NCBI GenBank assembly: GCA_022704885.1 | Contig: JAKJFO010000009.1 | Location: 1 to 48,249, forward strand | Length of the DNA stretch: 48,249 bases | Reading direction: 5' to 3' | From: Candidatus Rifleibacteriota bacterium | Lineage (GTDB): Bacteria; Riflebacteria; Ozemobacteria; Ozemobacterales; Ozemobacteraceae | Shown: piece by piece, positions 1 through 7,765 of the stretch | Numbering within the stretch: position 1 is the first letter of the stretch | Layout: each line of letters begins with the position of its first letter | Position numbers and translations under genes: made by a program | Notes under the pieces: model-generated | What the model was told of the DNA's origin: nothing | What the model saw: only the letters and a program-made list of their open reading frames with translations | The model's database searches: none

Positions 1-615
1 CATCTCGACACAGCGATGAAGCTAAACCATGGCGCCATCATAGTTTCCGGCCATTTTGGGCTGTGGGAAATGATTCCACAATGGCTCGCCGTTAACGGTT
101 ACCCGGTCTGCACCGTGGTCAGGCGCCAGAATAACCCGCACGTCGATGCCTGGATGGAAAACATGCGTCGCCGGCTTGGCGCCAAAACAACCGATTCGGG
201 CTTCGGCATCAGAGAAATTTTACGCTCGATCAGGCGCGGCCAGATACTCGCGCTGATGGTCGACCAGGACAACGGCAAACAGGGAATATTCGTGCCTTTT
301 TTCCGACGTTACGCCTCAGCTCCGACCGGCCCGGCCCAGCTGTCACTCAAAACCGGCGCGCCGATCGTGCCTCTGTTCATGTTTCCAAACTACTGTGGTC
401 AGCATCTTTTCAAGATCTACCCGCCAATCTACCCCGAAAACTACACAAACGATATCACTGGTCAGCAACAGATCACAGCCTGCTACACACAGCTGCTTGA
501 AGACCTGGTCAGACAACAGCCGCAAGACTGGTTCTGGCTGCACCGCCGCTGGAAAACCCAGCCGGCAGACGCCCCCGACAACCCCTGGGCCCGCCTCGTT
601 CTTCGTCAACATTAA
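1..615 (+). CDS. LpxL/HtrB-family lipid A acyltransferase, 5'-truncated
   Basis: The reading frame is open from base 1, and the first in-frame ATG at 16 lies too close to the catalytic motif to be the real start, so the gene begins upstream of the window. The visible part has the family's HX4E signature (GHFGLWE, shortly after the window start), a basic segment, the VDQD/N stretch near residues 80-85, and a long match to the C-terminal half of lysophospholipid acyltransferases of about 300 residues. Known family role: transfer of a secondary acyl chain from acyl-ACP to Kdo-lipid A at the inner membrane. It sits 357 nt before waaA, which makes the Kdo-lipid A substrate, so an LPS role is likely. 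Which acyl position it fills cannot be told. Confidence 0.85.
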   Translation, partial: HLDTAMKLNHGAIIVSGHFGLWEMIPQWLAVNGYPVCTVVRRQNNPHVDAWMENMRRRLGAKTTDSGFGIREILRSIRRGQILALMVDQDNGKQGIFVPFFRRYASAPTGPAQLSLKTGAPIVPLFMFPNYCGQHLFKIYPPIYPENYTNDITGQQQITACYTQLLEDLVRQQPQDWFWLHRRWKTQPADAPDNPWARLVLRQH

Positions 616-972
616 GGGGGCAGGCGGGTTTCTCAGGCGCGAAAACTTCGAGCCAGGCATTTTTGACGCAGAGCCATAGCTATACAGCTATACTCACGCC
701 TGGTGAGAGTTGTAGCGAATGAGGGCAAAGCCATCCGCATCTCTAACGGCTGAAGCCGTAAGAGCTGCCTAATTCCGCCGAGAGCCCGTATAAGAGGGAT
801 CTATCAGAGTTAATTATAGAACTCTTATGTGACAGAGACTTTTCACCAGTAACATCTTTACATTGCTTTACAAGTTGTTTTTGACTTACAGCCTGATAAA
901 GGCTAAATATATACTTATTGAAAACTGGAGAAAAAGCAGAATCGAAGTGCACAAGATTCTGCGCCGAATTTA
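616..972. other. Gene-free stretch with a run of short hairpins
   Basis: I see no convincing gene here; the only frame of note (743-952, minus) lacks a ribosome binding site and family features. The sequence holds several perfect inverted repeats: 676-691 (6-bp stem atagct, 4-nt loop), 693-707 (5-bp stem ctcac), 741-764 (ctct + acggc stem closed by a TGAA loop with one A-A mismatch), and 806-825 (6-bp stem agagtt). None is followed by a T-run, so they do not look like simple terminators. They may be a palindromic intergenic element or a structured RNA; this is inference. Confidence 0.45.
881..909 (+). promoter_or_regulatory. Possible sigma70 promoter for waaA
   Basis: TTGACT at 881-886 and TAAATA at 904-909 are 17 nt apart, with a TA-rich stretch following. 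The -35 is good and the -10 is poor (three of six positions), so the call is weak. Confidence 0.25.
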
Positions 973-2244
973 ATGAGCAAAATTTACCTTAAAGCATATC
1001 AGTGGCTGCTGCGAGGCATAGTCGAGCTGCTCGACGTGTTTCCGCCGCGCCGCATCGAAAAAGAAGAATTTGCTCTGCGTAAGGGTATTCTGCCCGATGA
1101 TTACGAAGCTCCAGCCGAAGGAACCTTCTGGATTCACGGCGCCTCACTCGGCGAGGTGATCACTTTGCGCCCGTTTTTGCGGGAAATGGCTCAACTTTAT
1201 GGAAAAGACCGCATAGTCTGCACCGCTACGACGCTCGACGGCCTGCGCCAGCTCAAAGTCGATGCTATCTGCGGCTTCGCAACACTTCTTCCCATTGAAC
1301 TGCCAGCATTCACGATACCATTTATTGAAAAAATCAGGCCAAAACTCATGATGATCAGCGAAACCGAGATCTGGCCGCTGCTTCTCGATACGCTGGCGCG
1401 CAAAAACATTCCTTACGGTATCATCAACGGTCGCATCAATGAAAAAACCGTTCGGCTGATGCGCATCGCCTGGCCAATGTTCGAACCGGCCATCAGCAAT
1501 CTGGCCTTCGTTTTTCCCCAGGAAAAACAGTATCAGAGGCGGTTTAGAGTGCTCGGCGTCGAACCTGCCAGACAAAAGACGCTGGGCTGTTTCAAATACG
1601 ACATCGCCGAAGCAATGCCAGATACGGCAAAAATCAGAGCACGCGCCGGTATTGCACCGGATCGCCCGGTTCTATTGTTCGGCAGCACGCACCCAGGCGA
1701 AGAAGAGCTGATTCTTGAAGCTCTTGACCCGTTCTGGAACGAGCTCGATGCCACGGTAGTAATAGCTCCAAGGCATATCAAGCGTGTAGACGAGCTCGAA
1801 AGTCTTTTCAAAAAGCGCAGACTCGAATTCCAGAAGATCTCAGAAAATCCGACTCAGGCCAGCAAGATACTGCTCGTCGATACCATGGGCGAACTGCGCA
1901 ATTTTTATGCGATTGCGGCACTGGCCTTTGTCGGCGGCAGTCTGATCAAGCGCGGCGGCCACAATCTGATGGAACCGGCGGCCTTTGCCAGGCCGATCAT
2001 TACCGGCCCCAATACCTTCAATTTCCGTTACGAAATGATGGCTTTAAACCGTTCACGGGCAGTCATCACCGTAAATAATTCCCACGAACTCTGCGAAACG
2101 ATCCGCGAATGGCTGCACGACCGCAATGTCTTCTCTGAGCAGGGAAAGCGTGCCAGACAGGTTCTCGATTCAATGTCAGGCGCCTGCCATCGTACGATCG
2201 AAAATCTGCAGAAAATGAACCTGCTGCCCGATGTCAGAAACTGA
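973..2244 (+). CDS. waaA: 3-deoxy-D-manno-octulosonic acid (Kdo) transferase
   Basis: Adds Kdo from CMP-Kdo to lipid IVA at the cytoplasmic face of the inner membrane, the first step of LPS core assembly (family knowledge). The 423-residue length is normal for WaaA (KdtA). Visible signatures are the N-terminal membrane-proximal segment, WIHGASLGEV near residues 52-61 with the acceptor-site Glu, the STHPGEEE motif near residues 230-240, and the GT-B donor-site signature FVGGS followed by GGHNLMEPAAF near residues 318-336. No clear Shine-Dalgarno precedes the ATG. It is first in a run of overlapping LPS genes; the next ORF starts 14 nt before its stop. The symbol is a family assignment; one versus two Kdo additions cannot be told. 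Confidence 0.95.
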   Translation: MSKIYLKAYQWLLRGIVELLDVFPPRRIEKEEFALRKGILPDDYEAPAEGTFWIHGASLGEVITLRPFLREMAQLYGKDRIVCTATTLDGLRQLKVDAICGFATLLPIELPAFTIPFIEKIRPKLMMISETEIWPLLLDTLARKNIPYGIINGRINEKTVRLMRIAWPMFEPAISNLAFVFPQEKQYQRRFRVLGVEPARQKTLGCFKYDIAEAMPDTAKIRARAGIAPDRPVLLFGSTHPGEEELILEALDPFWNELDATVVIAPRHIKRVDELESLFKKRRLEFQKISENPTQASKILLVDTMGELRNFYAIAALAFVGGSLIKRGGHNLMEPAAFARPIITGPNTFNFRYEMMALNRSRAVITVNNSHELCETIREWLHDRNVFSEQGKRARQVLDSMSGACHRTIENLQKMNLLPDVRN

Positions 2245-3205
2245 AATAATACTGCGCCTCAATGCCATGGGCGACATTTTGCTTACAGTGCCCACTCTGC
2301 GGGCTATTGCCGCGCGCGGCATCGATCTGCATCTGGTCATTCACGGGCGCTGGGCACAACTTGGCGAGTTTCTGCCGGCGAACGTTCACTATTACAACGG
2401 CACCGGCAGCCTGATCAGACTGGCCGGCCAGCTCAAAAAGCTGCATGCGCGGGCAGTATTCGACCTGCAGGGCAAGCTTTCGACTGTCGCTCTGCGCTCG
2501 ATGCTCAACGCCCCGATAACCAGAGTCTATCAGAAGCGCAACTTCAGCGAGCAACTGCTGGCCCTGCGCGGCAAATACCCGCTGCGTTTTTCAGACCAGC
2601 GCCCGGTCTGGCAGAAATATGCTGAAGTCTGCGGCGTCAGCCTCGACAGCCCTGACGCGTCACTGAACCTTAACGATGATTATCTCGATGCCTGCCGCAA
2701 AATACTGCATGAACTCGACCTGCCCGAAAAAAAATTCATTCTGCTGCACCCCGACGCTTCAAAACCTGGTAAACAGATACCGGAAGCATTGCTGTCAGCC
2801 CTGCAAAGTGGCCTGCCACAGCTCACGGCGATAATCGGCACCAGTACCGCTGCGCTGCCGGCTGGAATAAAGGCACTCGATCTGCGCAACCGCTTTTCAC
2901 TCTATCATCTGCCAGGCATAATTCACCTGGCTTCGGCGGTCGTCTCTTCTGATTCGGGCCCGATGCACCTGACGCGTGCCGTGGGCACGCCGCTGGCCGC
3001 GTTGTTTTTTCAGACCTGTCCTTCGCTCGGCTTCGCCCCGATACCGGCCGATAATGTTATAGTTCTTTCTGAGCCCATGCCGTGCAAGCCATGCAGTCTG
3101 CATGGCCAGAATTTTGAATGCCCCGAAGGGCATTTCGCCTGCCGCAACATCGATATACCCGGCACTGTCGATAAAATTGCGCGGTTTTTTGCGGACTTTT
3201 TATGA
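2231..3205 (+). CDS. GT9 heptosyltransferase-family glycosyltransferase (first of three)
   Basis: 324 residues with the glycosyltransferase family 9 pattern: N-terminal LRLNAMGDILLTVPTLRA (nucleotide-sugar Rossmann start with conserved MGD), the central HPDAS motif, and the donor-site motif SSDSGPMHLTRAVGTPLAALF near residues 238-258. A Cys-rich tail (CKPC ... CPEG ... C) is typical of WaaC/WaaF relatives. The family transfers heptose from ADP-heptose onto the Kdo or heptose residues of the LPS inner core in the cytoplasm. The start overlaps the waaA stop by 14 nt and the stop overlaps the next gene by 4 nt, so the genes are almost surely co-translated. Its rank (heptosyltransferase I or a later step) cannot be fixed from sequence alone. 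Confidence 0.9.
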   Translation: MSETEIILRLNAMGDILLTVPTLRAIAARGIDLHLVIHGRWAQLGEFLPANVHYYNGTGSLIRLAGQLKKLHARAVFDLQGKLSTVALRSMLNAPITRVYQKRNFSEQLLALRGKYPLRFSDQRPVWQKYAEVCGVSLDSPDASLNLNDDYLDACRKILHELDLPEKKFILLHPDASKPGKQIPEALLSALQSGLPQLTAIIGTSTAALPAGIKALDLRNRFSLYHLPGIIHLASAVVSSDSGPMHLTRAVGTPLAALFFQTCPSLGFAPIPADNVIVLSEPMPCKPCSLHGQNFECPEGHFACRNIDIPGTVDKIARFFADFL

Positions 3206-4203
3206 AAACGATCTTCATCGGCCTCAACTGGCTTGGCGACATAATTATGTCGGCGCCGGCAATTACCGCGGTGTCTGGCGAAGTTCATATCGTGACCCGA
3301 CCTTATCTCGCCGAAGCATACCAGCTGCTGCCGGGCGGGCTGAGAGTTCACCCGGTGCAGACCAAAGCAGCCTTTCTTGAGTTCATTCATGCTCTTAAGC
3401 CACTGAGAAGGCTCGAGGCTGATCATGTAATAGTGCTGCCCGACTCCTGGCGGGCAGCAATACTGGCCAAAGCCTGCGCCGGAGCAGAGAGCATCGGCTT
3501 CGCCAGTCAGATGCGCAGTCTGCTGCTCGACCACGCCATAGACAAGCCGCAGAATTTCAAACTGATGCACGAATCAGACCTCCATTTCATGCTGGTCAAA
3601 GAAGCAGGACTCGCCAGCGAAAAGCCTGCTTTAACTCGGTATCGGCCAGAGCCAGAACTGCTGCAGCGGTTGCTTGCCAGATTCGGGCTTGAACCGGGAC
3701 AAAGCTACATAGTGCTGGCGCCGGGCGCCGCCTTTGGCTCAGCCAAGCGCTGGCCACCCGAAAAATTTACTGAACTGGCCAGCCTGATCAGCGGCGCTTA
3801 CCGTCTGCCCGTGGTTTTGACGGCCGGTGCCAACGAGACCGATTTAACCAGGCAGATCTGCGAAGACGCCCGCGGAAAAATCATAGATTCAGCCGGTCAG
3901 ACCAGTCTGATCGAGCTCGCCTGCCTGCTTGCCGGCTCCAGAGCTCTGGTCAGCAATGATTCGGGAACCATGCATCTTGCGGCTCTGTGCGGTACGCCAA
4001 CGGTAGTACCGGTCGGCCCGACCGACATGACAAGAACCGGGCCGCTGAACCCGAAAGCTGTCACCGTCAGCACTGACATCTGTCCGGAAGCTCCTTGCCG
4101 ACAGCGCATCTGCCCGCGTCAAGACCACATCTGCATGCAGAATATCAGTGCCATGGCTGTATTTGCCGAACTGCAGACACTGCTCGGTGAAAGCCATGGC
4201 TGA
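3202..4203 (+). CDS. GT9 heptosyltransferase, WaaF-like (second of three)
   Basis: 333 residues. It begins MKTIFIGLNWLGDIIMSAPA, the classical WaaF-type N-terminus with NWLGD. The middle has LAPGAAFGSAKRWPPEKF, a hallmark of ADP-heptose:LPS heptosyltransferase II, and NDSGTMHLAALCGTPTV near residues 250-266 forms the donor site. The C-terminal Cys cluster (CPEAPC, CP, C) fits the family. It starts in a 4-nt ATGA overlap with the previous gene, and the next gene starts inside its last codons. Of the three GT9 genes this is the best WaaF match, so heptosyltransferase II is the likely job. Confidence 0.92.
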   Translation: MKTIFIGLNWLGDIIMSAPAITAVSGEVHIVTRPYLAEAYQLLPGGLRVHPVQTKAAFLEFIHALKPLRRLEADHVIVLPDSWRAAILAKACAGAESIGFASQMRSLLLDHAIDKPQNFKLMHESDLHFMLVKEAGLASEKPALTRYRPEPELLQRLLARFGLEPGQSYIVLAPGAAFGSAKRWPPEKFTELASLISGAYRLPVVLTAGANETDLTRQICEDARGKIIDSAGQTSLIELACLLAGSRALVSNDSGTMHLAALCGTPTVVPVGPTDMTRTGPLNPKAVTVSTDICPEAPCRQRICPRQDHICMQNISAMAVFAELQTLLGESHG

Positions 4204-5203
4204 GCCGCGCTTTCTGGTGTCGCGCACCGACCGGGCCGGCGACCTGATTCTGACCCTGCCGGTGTTTCGTGAGCTGCGAAAATGTTTTGCCGAAGCGCAC
4301 ATAGTCGCGCATGTACGCTCATATACCGCGCCATTGCTTAAACTCTGCCCGGAAGTCGACGAGATTGTCATCGATGACCATTACCCGGCAGGTCTGCTTT
4401 CATCGCCGCTTAACCAGGCTTTTCAGAAGCTGACGATCGACCACTGCTTCATCGTTCATCCGGCTGGTCGCGCAATTCTGGCGGCCTGGCGCGCCGGCAT
4501 CAGCCGCCGCAGCGGGCGCGCCTCCAATATCTGGCAGGTGCTGCTGAACGATCGCCATGTTCAGAAACGTTCGCGCAACGAAAAACATGAATTCTGCTAT
4601 AACCTCGATCTGCTTTCACGAACAGTCACCAATATCGACTATTCTCCCTACCATTTTATGCTTACAGATGAGCAGAGAGCGGCCGGCGCCGCGGCAATCA
4701 AAAATCTCGGCCTGCTCAGGCCTGTCGTGATTCACCCCGGCCATGGCGGATCTGCTCACAATATCAGCACCGGGCGCTATGCAGAACTGACTGAAATGTT
4801 GATCAAACAGGGCCAGTCGGTCCTGATAAGCCTTGGACCTGGCGAAGAAAGACTCAAAAGTTTCTTTGAACCCTGCAAAAGCGATAAATTCAACTTTTTG
4901 TGCAATGTTCCCGATCTGGCAGCGCTGGCCGAAGTTTTTTCAGCCTGTGCAGCCTTTGTCGGCGGCTCAACCGGCCCGCTGCATCTGGCTGCAGCTCTGC
5001 AGCTGCCGACAGTGGCTTTTTTCCCGCCAGTGGCAGCGATGACGCCAAGGCGCTGGGGCCCGGTCGGCAACCACAGTCTTGTTCTCAAGCCCGATCTGGG
5101 TTATTGTAATGGCAGATGCGATAACTGCGCCAATAAAGGCTGCATGGCCAGTATCGCACTCGAACCTGCGGCAGAGTGGATTTTACAGGAACTGAAAGCT
5201 TGA
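4196..5203 (+). CDS. GT9 heptosyltransferase-family glycosyltransferase (third of three)
   Basis: I place the start at ATG 4196 (335 residues), where MAEPRFLVSRTDRAGDLILTLPV gives the proper GT9 N-terminus; an in-frame ATG at 4148 only adds 16 residues read across the previous gene. The conserved RAGD corresponds to the MGD/LGD of the two upstream paralogues. HPGHGGSAHNIS is the mid-protein donor motif, GGSTGPLHLAAALQLPTV the late one, and the tail carries the Cys cluster CNGRCDNCANKGC. It overlaps the previous gene by 8 nt and the next by 4 nt. A third heptosyltransferase (WaaQ-like or outer-core) is the likely role. Confidence 0.88.
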   Translation: MAEPRFLVSRTDRAGDLILTLPVFRELRKCFAEAHIVAHVRSYTAPLLKLCPEVDEIVIDDHYPAGLLSSPLNQAFQKLTIDHCFIVHPAGRAILAAWRAGISRRSGRASNIWQVLLNDRHVQKRSRNEKHEFCYNLDLLSRTVTNIDYSPYHFMLTDEQRAAGAAAIKNLGLLRPVVIHPGHGGSAHNISTGRYAELTEMLIKQGQSVLISLGPGEERLKSFFEPCKSDKFNFLCNVPDLAALAEVFSACAAFVGGSTGPLHLAAALQLPTVAFFPPVAAMTPRRWGPVGNHSLVLKPDLGYCNGRCDNCANKGCMASIALEPAAEWILQELKA

Positions 5204-5634
5204 ATACCTCGATTATAATCAACGACGAGTTAACAATACCGGCAGACCTCCTTCAGGTCAGCGCCGTGCGCTCATCCGGGCCGGGCGGTCAGAATGTCAA
5301 CAAAGTCGCGACCTGCATCGAACTGCGCTTCAACCCTGAGCGCTGCCCGCAGCTCGGCGCGGCGGTGGTCAGCCGACTGCTCGCTCTGGCCGGCAGCCGC
5401 ATCGATTCAGAGAATACCATCATCATCACCAGCCAGAAATACCGCGAACAGTCGCGCAATCTCGATGATGCCTGCGAAAAACTGCGCCAGATGATTCTCA
5501 AGGCGCTGGTGCCACCCAAACCGCGTAAACCGACCCGACCGACCCGGGCTTCAGTACAGAGACGCATCACCAAAAAGCGCCAGACCAGCGAAAAAAAATC
5601 GCAAAGACGCCAGCGCGACTGGTCAGACGACTGA
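5200..5634 (+). CDS. arfB: Peptidyl-tRNA hydrolase ArfB (YaeJ-type ribosome rescue factor)
   Basis: 144 residues from a TTG start at 5200, which gives an N-terminus aligned with known ArfB proteins and has an acagga Shine-Dalgarno 9 nt upstream; a GTG at 5176 would add eight unlikely residues. The release-factor-type GGQ motif is present as SSGPGGQNVNK near residues 27-37. The C-terminus is rich in Lys/Arg (KKRQ ... KKSQRRQRDW), as in the ArfB tail that enters the empty mRNA channel. Known role: hydrolysis of peptidyl-tRNA on stalled ribosomes. The start overlaps the previous stop (TTGA). Its place at the end of an LPS cluster looks incidental. Confidence 0.9.
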   Translation: MNTSIIINDELTIPADLLQVSAVRSSGPGGQNVNKVATCIELRFNPERCPQLGAAVVSRLLALAGSRIDSENTIIITSQKYREQSRNLDDACEKLRQMILKALVPPKPRKPTRPTRASVQRRITKKRQTSEKKSQRRQRDWSDD

Positions 5635-5667
5635 AAACCCCCGGCAAAATTAAGTAAGCCACAATCA

Positions 5668-5686
5668 GTTATCAGCCGATGATAAC
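5668..5686. repeat. Perfect 7-bp inverted repeat just upstream of a lipoprotein start
   Basis: gttatca-gccga-tgataac, a perfect 7-bp stem with a 5-nt loop, ends 5 nt before the ATG at 5692. There is no T-run, so it is not an obvious terminator. It could be an operator or a stem that hides the start region. Confidence 0.4.
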
Positions 5687-5691
5687 CTGTG

Positions 5692-6237
5692 ATGAAATTT
5701 CTGAAAAAACTCATGCTGCTTCTGACATTGTTATTTTGTGCTGCTGTTTTTAGCGGCTGCACAGACAAATTTATCTTTCCTGAAGCTCATTTTACCGTTG
5801 TGTCAGTAACTCCTGACAAATTACGACTGCCTAAAAAAGCTGAGACGACAACGACAGAAGAAGGCACCGAAGAAAGCGCCGAAGAAAGCATTACTTTGCC
5901 CGTAACCTCGATCAGCCTGCTTTCTGACTCCAGCATCCCGGCCAATCTCGTTTCATTCTCGATCACCTATACAACGCGACTTGGCGACCCGATTCCAGCG
6001 GTTGAAGTTCCAGAAACGCCTTATAATCTGCAACTCTCTGCCAATGCAACTACAGAAGTGCCTATGAATCCATATACCAATCGACTTTTCAACCTGCTGG
6101 AGCTGACCAACTCAGACATATCACCAATCAATGCCAGAATGCTGCTTAACATCAAAGATCTCAACGGCAATAAAATACAGGTCGAAGCGCATTGCCTGTG
6201 TTATGCACGTTGGGATGAATATGACCCTGGAGCTTAA
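5692..6237 (+). CDS. Lipoprotein of unknown function
   Basis: 181 residues from ATG 5692 (a GTG one codon upstream is also possible). The N-terminus is a type II signal peptide: basic start, hydrophobic run, and lipobox FSGC with the acylated Cys near residue 22. The mature part has a Glu/Thr-rich linker (residues about 52-70) and then a short beta-rich domain ending in LNGNKIQVEAHCLCYARWDEY. I recognise no family. No clear Shine-Dalgarno is visible, and a perfect inverted repeat sits directly upstream. The gene converges on a FecR-domain gene with a shared terminator between them. Confidence 0.75.
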   Translation: MKFLKKLMLLLTLLFCAAVFSGCTDKFIFPEAHFTVVSVTPDKLRLPKKAETTTTEEGTEESAEESITLPVTSISLLSDSSIPANLVSFSITYTTRLGDPIPAVEVPETPYNLQLSANATTEVPMNPYTNRLFNLLELTNSDISPINARMLLNIKDLNGNKIQVEAHCLCYARWDEYDPGA

Positions 6238-6258
6238 TTCGACAAAAAAACGCATAAT

Positions 6259-6291
6259 AAAAGGTCGCCTCATAGTGAGACGACCCCTTTT
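6259..6291. terminator. Bidirectional rho-independent terminator
   Basis: A 10-bp stem (ggtcgcctca pairs with tgagacgacc, one C-A mismatch) closes on a 3-nt loop and is flanked by AAAA on the left and TTTT on the right. It lies between convergent genes and should serve both strands. Confidence 0.85.
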
Positions 6292-6310
6292 ATAAACAGC
6301 TTAAATGCAG

Positions 6311-7051
6311 TTACTTTTTGTTCATTTTGCTTTTGAGGGCTTCCATCTGTTTAAAGGCGTCCTGGGTGCGGGTGTCGCCTTCGCCAAATTCATACTTCAG
6401 GTTCTGATAGCGCAGGAACAGGCGATAAATATCGTTCTCATCGACTCTTGGCTCCCATTCGGTGTCAGCCCATTCAGCCTTTTTCAGGGCAACATTGAAT
6501 TTATAGGGTCTGGCCATGTCTGATTCGGGGTCGCAGTGAGTAGCAAAGCCTGAGCGAACTACCATTCCACGATTCGACTTGCGGCTTCTTGCTTCAACAG
6601 CGCCTTCAGTGACCGACAGAGAGGTGCGCTTACGCGAGCCAACCGCGATTTCGAATTCAGTACCTCTGATGCCGGCGACGAGAGTCGGAGTCTCGATCTT
6701 GAATTCAGTGCCGCGTTTGACGAATTTATACCAGGTCTTGCCCTTGAAAACCTTTATGCTGAGAGGCTGAACTTCGACGAGCGTGCGTTCTTTGATACGC
6801 ATGATCGTACCATCAGCATAGACGAGAGTGGCTTTCGAATCTCTGAGTGTTTCGAGCAGATCACCGGCGCAAAGCGGTTCCGATGACGTATAGATATCTG
6901 TCTTGGCGGTATCCACACGTGTTACCTTGACCTGACCGCTGATAATCTCAAGTTTGACGTCGAGCGGCAACGGCTTGGCACTTTCAGCCCAGGCGGAAGT
7001 AAAACACATGATAAAACATACAAACAGGAAGCACAGCTTGGTGCGGTTCAT
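6311..7051 (-). CDS. Secreted FecR-domain protein
   Basis: 246 residues from ATG 7051, chosen because a strong AAGGAGG Shine-Dalgarno (7061-7067) sits 9 nt upstream; the longer frame to 7075 adds eight residues without one. The signal peptide runs MNRTKLCFLFVCFIMCFTSA-WA. The mature part holds a FecR-like beta domain (about residues 30-165): SGQVKVTR, AGDLLETLRDSKATLVYADGTIMRI, TPTLVAGIRGTEFEIAV, SVTEGAVEAR. FecR domains of this stand-alone kind are periplasmic and often of unknown role; no sigma/anti-sigma partner is next to it. It has its own near-consensus promoter directly upstream. Confidence 0.85.
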   Translation of the reverse strand: MNRTKLCFLFVCFIMCFTSAWAESAKPLPLDVKLEIISGQVKVTRVDTAKTDIYTSSEPLCAGDLLETLRDSKATLVYADGTIMRIKERTLVEVQPLSIKVFKGKTWYKFVKRGTEFKIETPTLVAGIRGTEFEIAVGSRKRTSLSVTEGAVEARSRKSNRGMVVRSGFATHCDPESDMARPYKFNVALKKAEWADTEWEPRVDENDIYRLFLRYQNLKYEFGEGDTRTQDAFKQMEALKSKMNKK

Positions 7052-7101
7052 CGTATAAAGCCTCCTTGACCACAAAAGGTCGATTTACCGAAGTTTATTA
7101 A

Positions 7102-7130
7102 ATTATAAGAATGGCCTGGCAAGGTGTCAA
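7102..7130 (-). promoter_or_regulatory. Consensus sigma70 promoter of the FecR-domain gene
   Basis: On the minus strand TTGACA (7130-7125) and TATAAT (7107-7102) are separated by exactly 17 nt, a full consensus match, placed about 45 nt before the Shine-Dalgarno of the FecR gene and just past the gmk stop. Confidence 0.92.
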
Positions 7131-7146
7131 TGGCAGGGGGCGCAAA

Positions 7147-7758
7147 TTATTTGACAACGGGTTGTTCTGCCTGCCGGTTTTGTACATAACCTGCAAAAAT
7201 ATCGGTCAATTCACTGATTGCGGCATTGAGATCGTCATTGATTACGGCGTAACGGTAATGGTCGCGGTAGTCGAGTTCCTTGCGGGCATTTTCGAGACGA
7301 TGCCTGAGGGAATGTTCGCTATCCATATTGCGCTTGCGAATGCGGCTTTCGAGTTCGTCGAAAGTTGGCGGCAAAATGAAGATCATTATCGATTCAGGAA
7401 ATTTCTCGCGAATTTTCATGGCGCCCTGCACATCGATATTGAGTATCACATGGCGCCCGGCTTCAAGATTTTCGATGAGAAAACGGCGGGGAGTTCCGTA
7501 ATAGTTGCCGTGTACAAATGCCCACTCGGCAAATTCATCACGCTCTATCGCCTTTTCGAATTCTTCGGCCGTGCAGAAAAAGTATTCCTGGCCATTGGTT
7601 TCACCGCCACGCGGAGCGCGCGAAGTGGTCGATATCGAATAGACCACGTCAGGAGCGAACTTGCTGACGATCGCATTGCACAAAACCGTTTTGCCGACCC
7701 CGGAAGGCCCGGAAACAATGAAAAGATAGCCCTTTCGGGTAGCTTGCGATGAGTTCAT
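7147..7758 (-). CDS. gmk: Guanylate kinase
   Basis: 203 residues, a normal length. It phosphorylates GMP to GDP with ATP in the cytoplasm. The P-loop GPSGVGKT lies at residues 17-24. The GMP-binding segment is recognisable: STTSRAPRGGETNGQEYFF, then FVHGNYYGTP, and NIDVQGAMKIRE carries the conserved DVQGA. The lid-like RIRKRNMDSEHSLRHRL follows. It starts 7 nt after the gpmI stop, so the two form an operon expressed from the promoter at 9349-9378. Confidence 0.97.
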   Translation of the reverse strand: MNSSQATRKGYLFIVSGPSGVGKTVLCNAIVSKFAPDVVYSISTTSRAPRGGETNGQEYFFCTAEEFEKAIERDEFAEWAFVHGNYYGTPRRFLIENLEAGRHVILNIDVQGAMKIREKFPESIMIFILPPTFDELESRIRKRNMDSEHSLRHRLENARKELDYRDHYRYAVINDDLNAAISELTDIFAGYVQNRQAEQPVVK

Positions 7759-7765
7759 CTTTGTA

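Noticed and set aside
743..952. 69-residue minus-strand frame in the gene-free stretch
   Set aside because: No ribosome site, no recognisable features, and the region is dominated by short palindromes.
5176..5199. Upstream GTG start for arfB
   Set aside because: It adds eight residues not seen in the family and overlaps the previous gene, while TTG 5200 has a well-spaced Shine-Dalgarno.
2231..5203. Three tandem GT9 genes as a recent duplication
   Set aside because: They differ strongly outside the family motifs and in their Cys-rich tails, which fits successive heptosyltransferases rather than recent copies.
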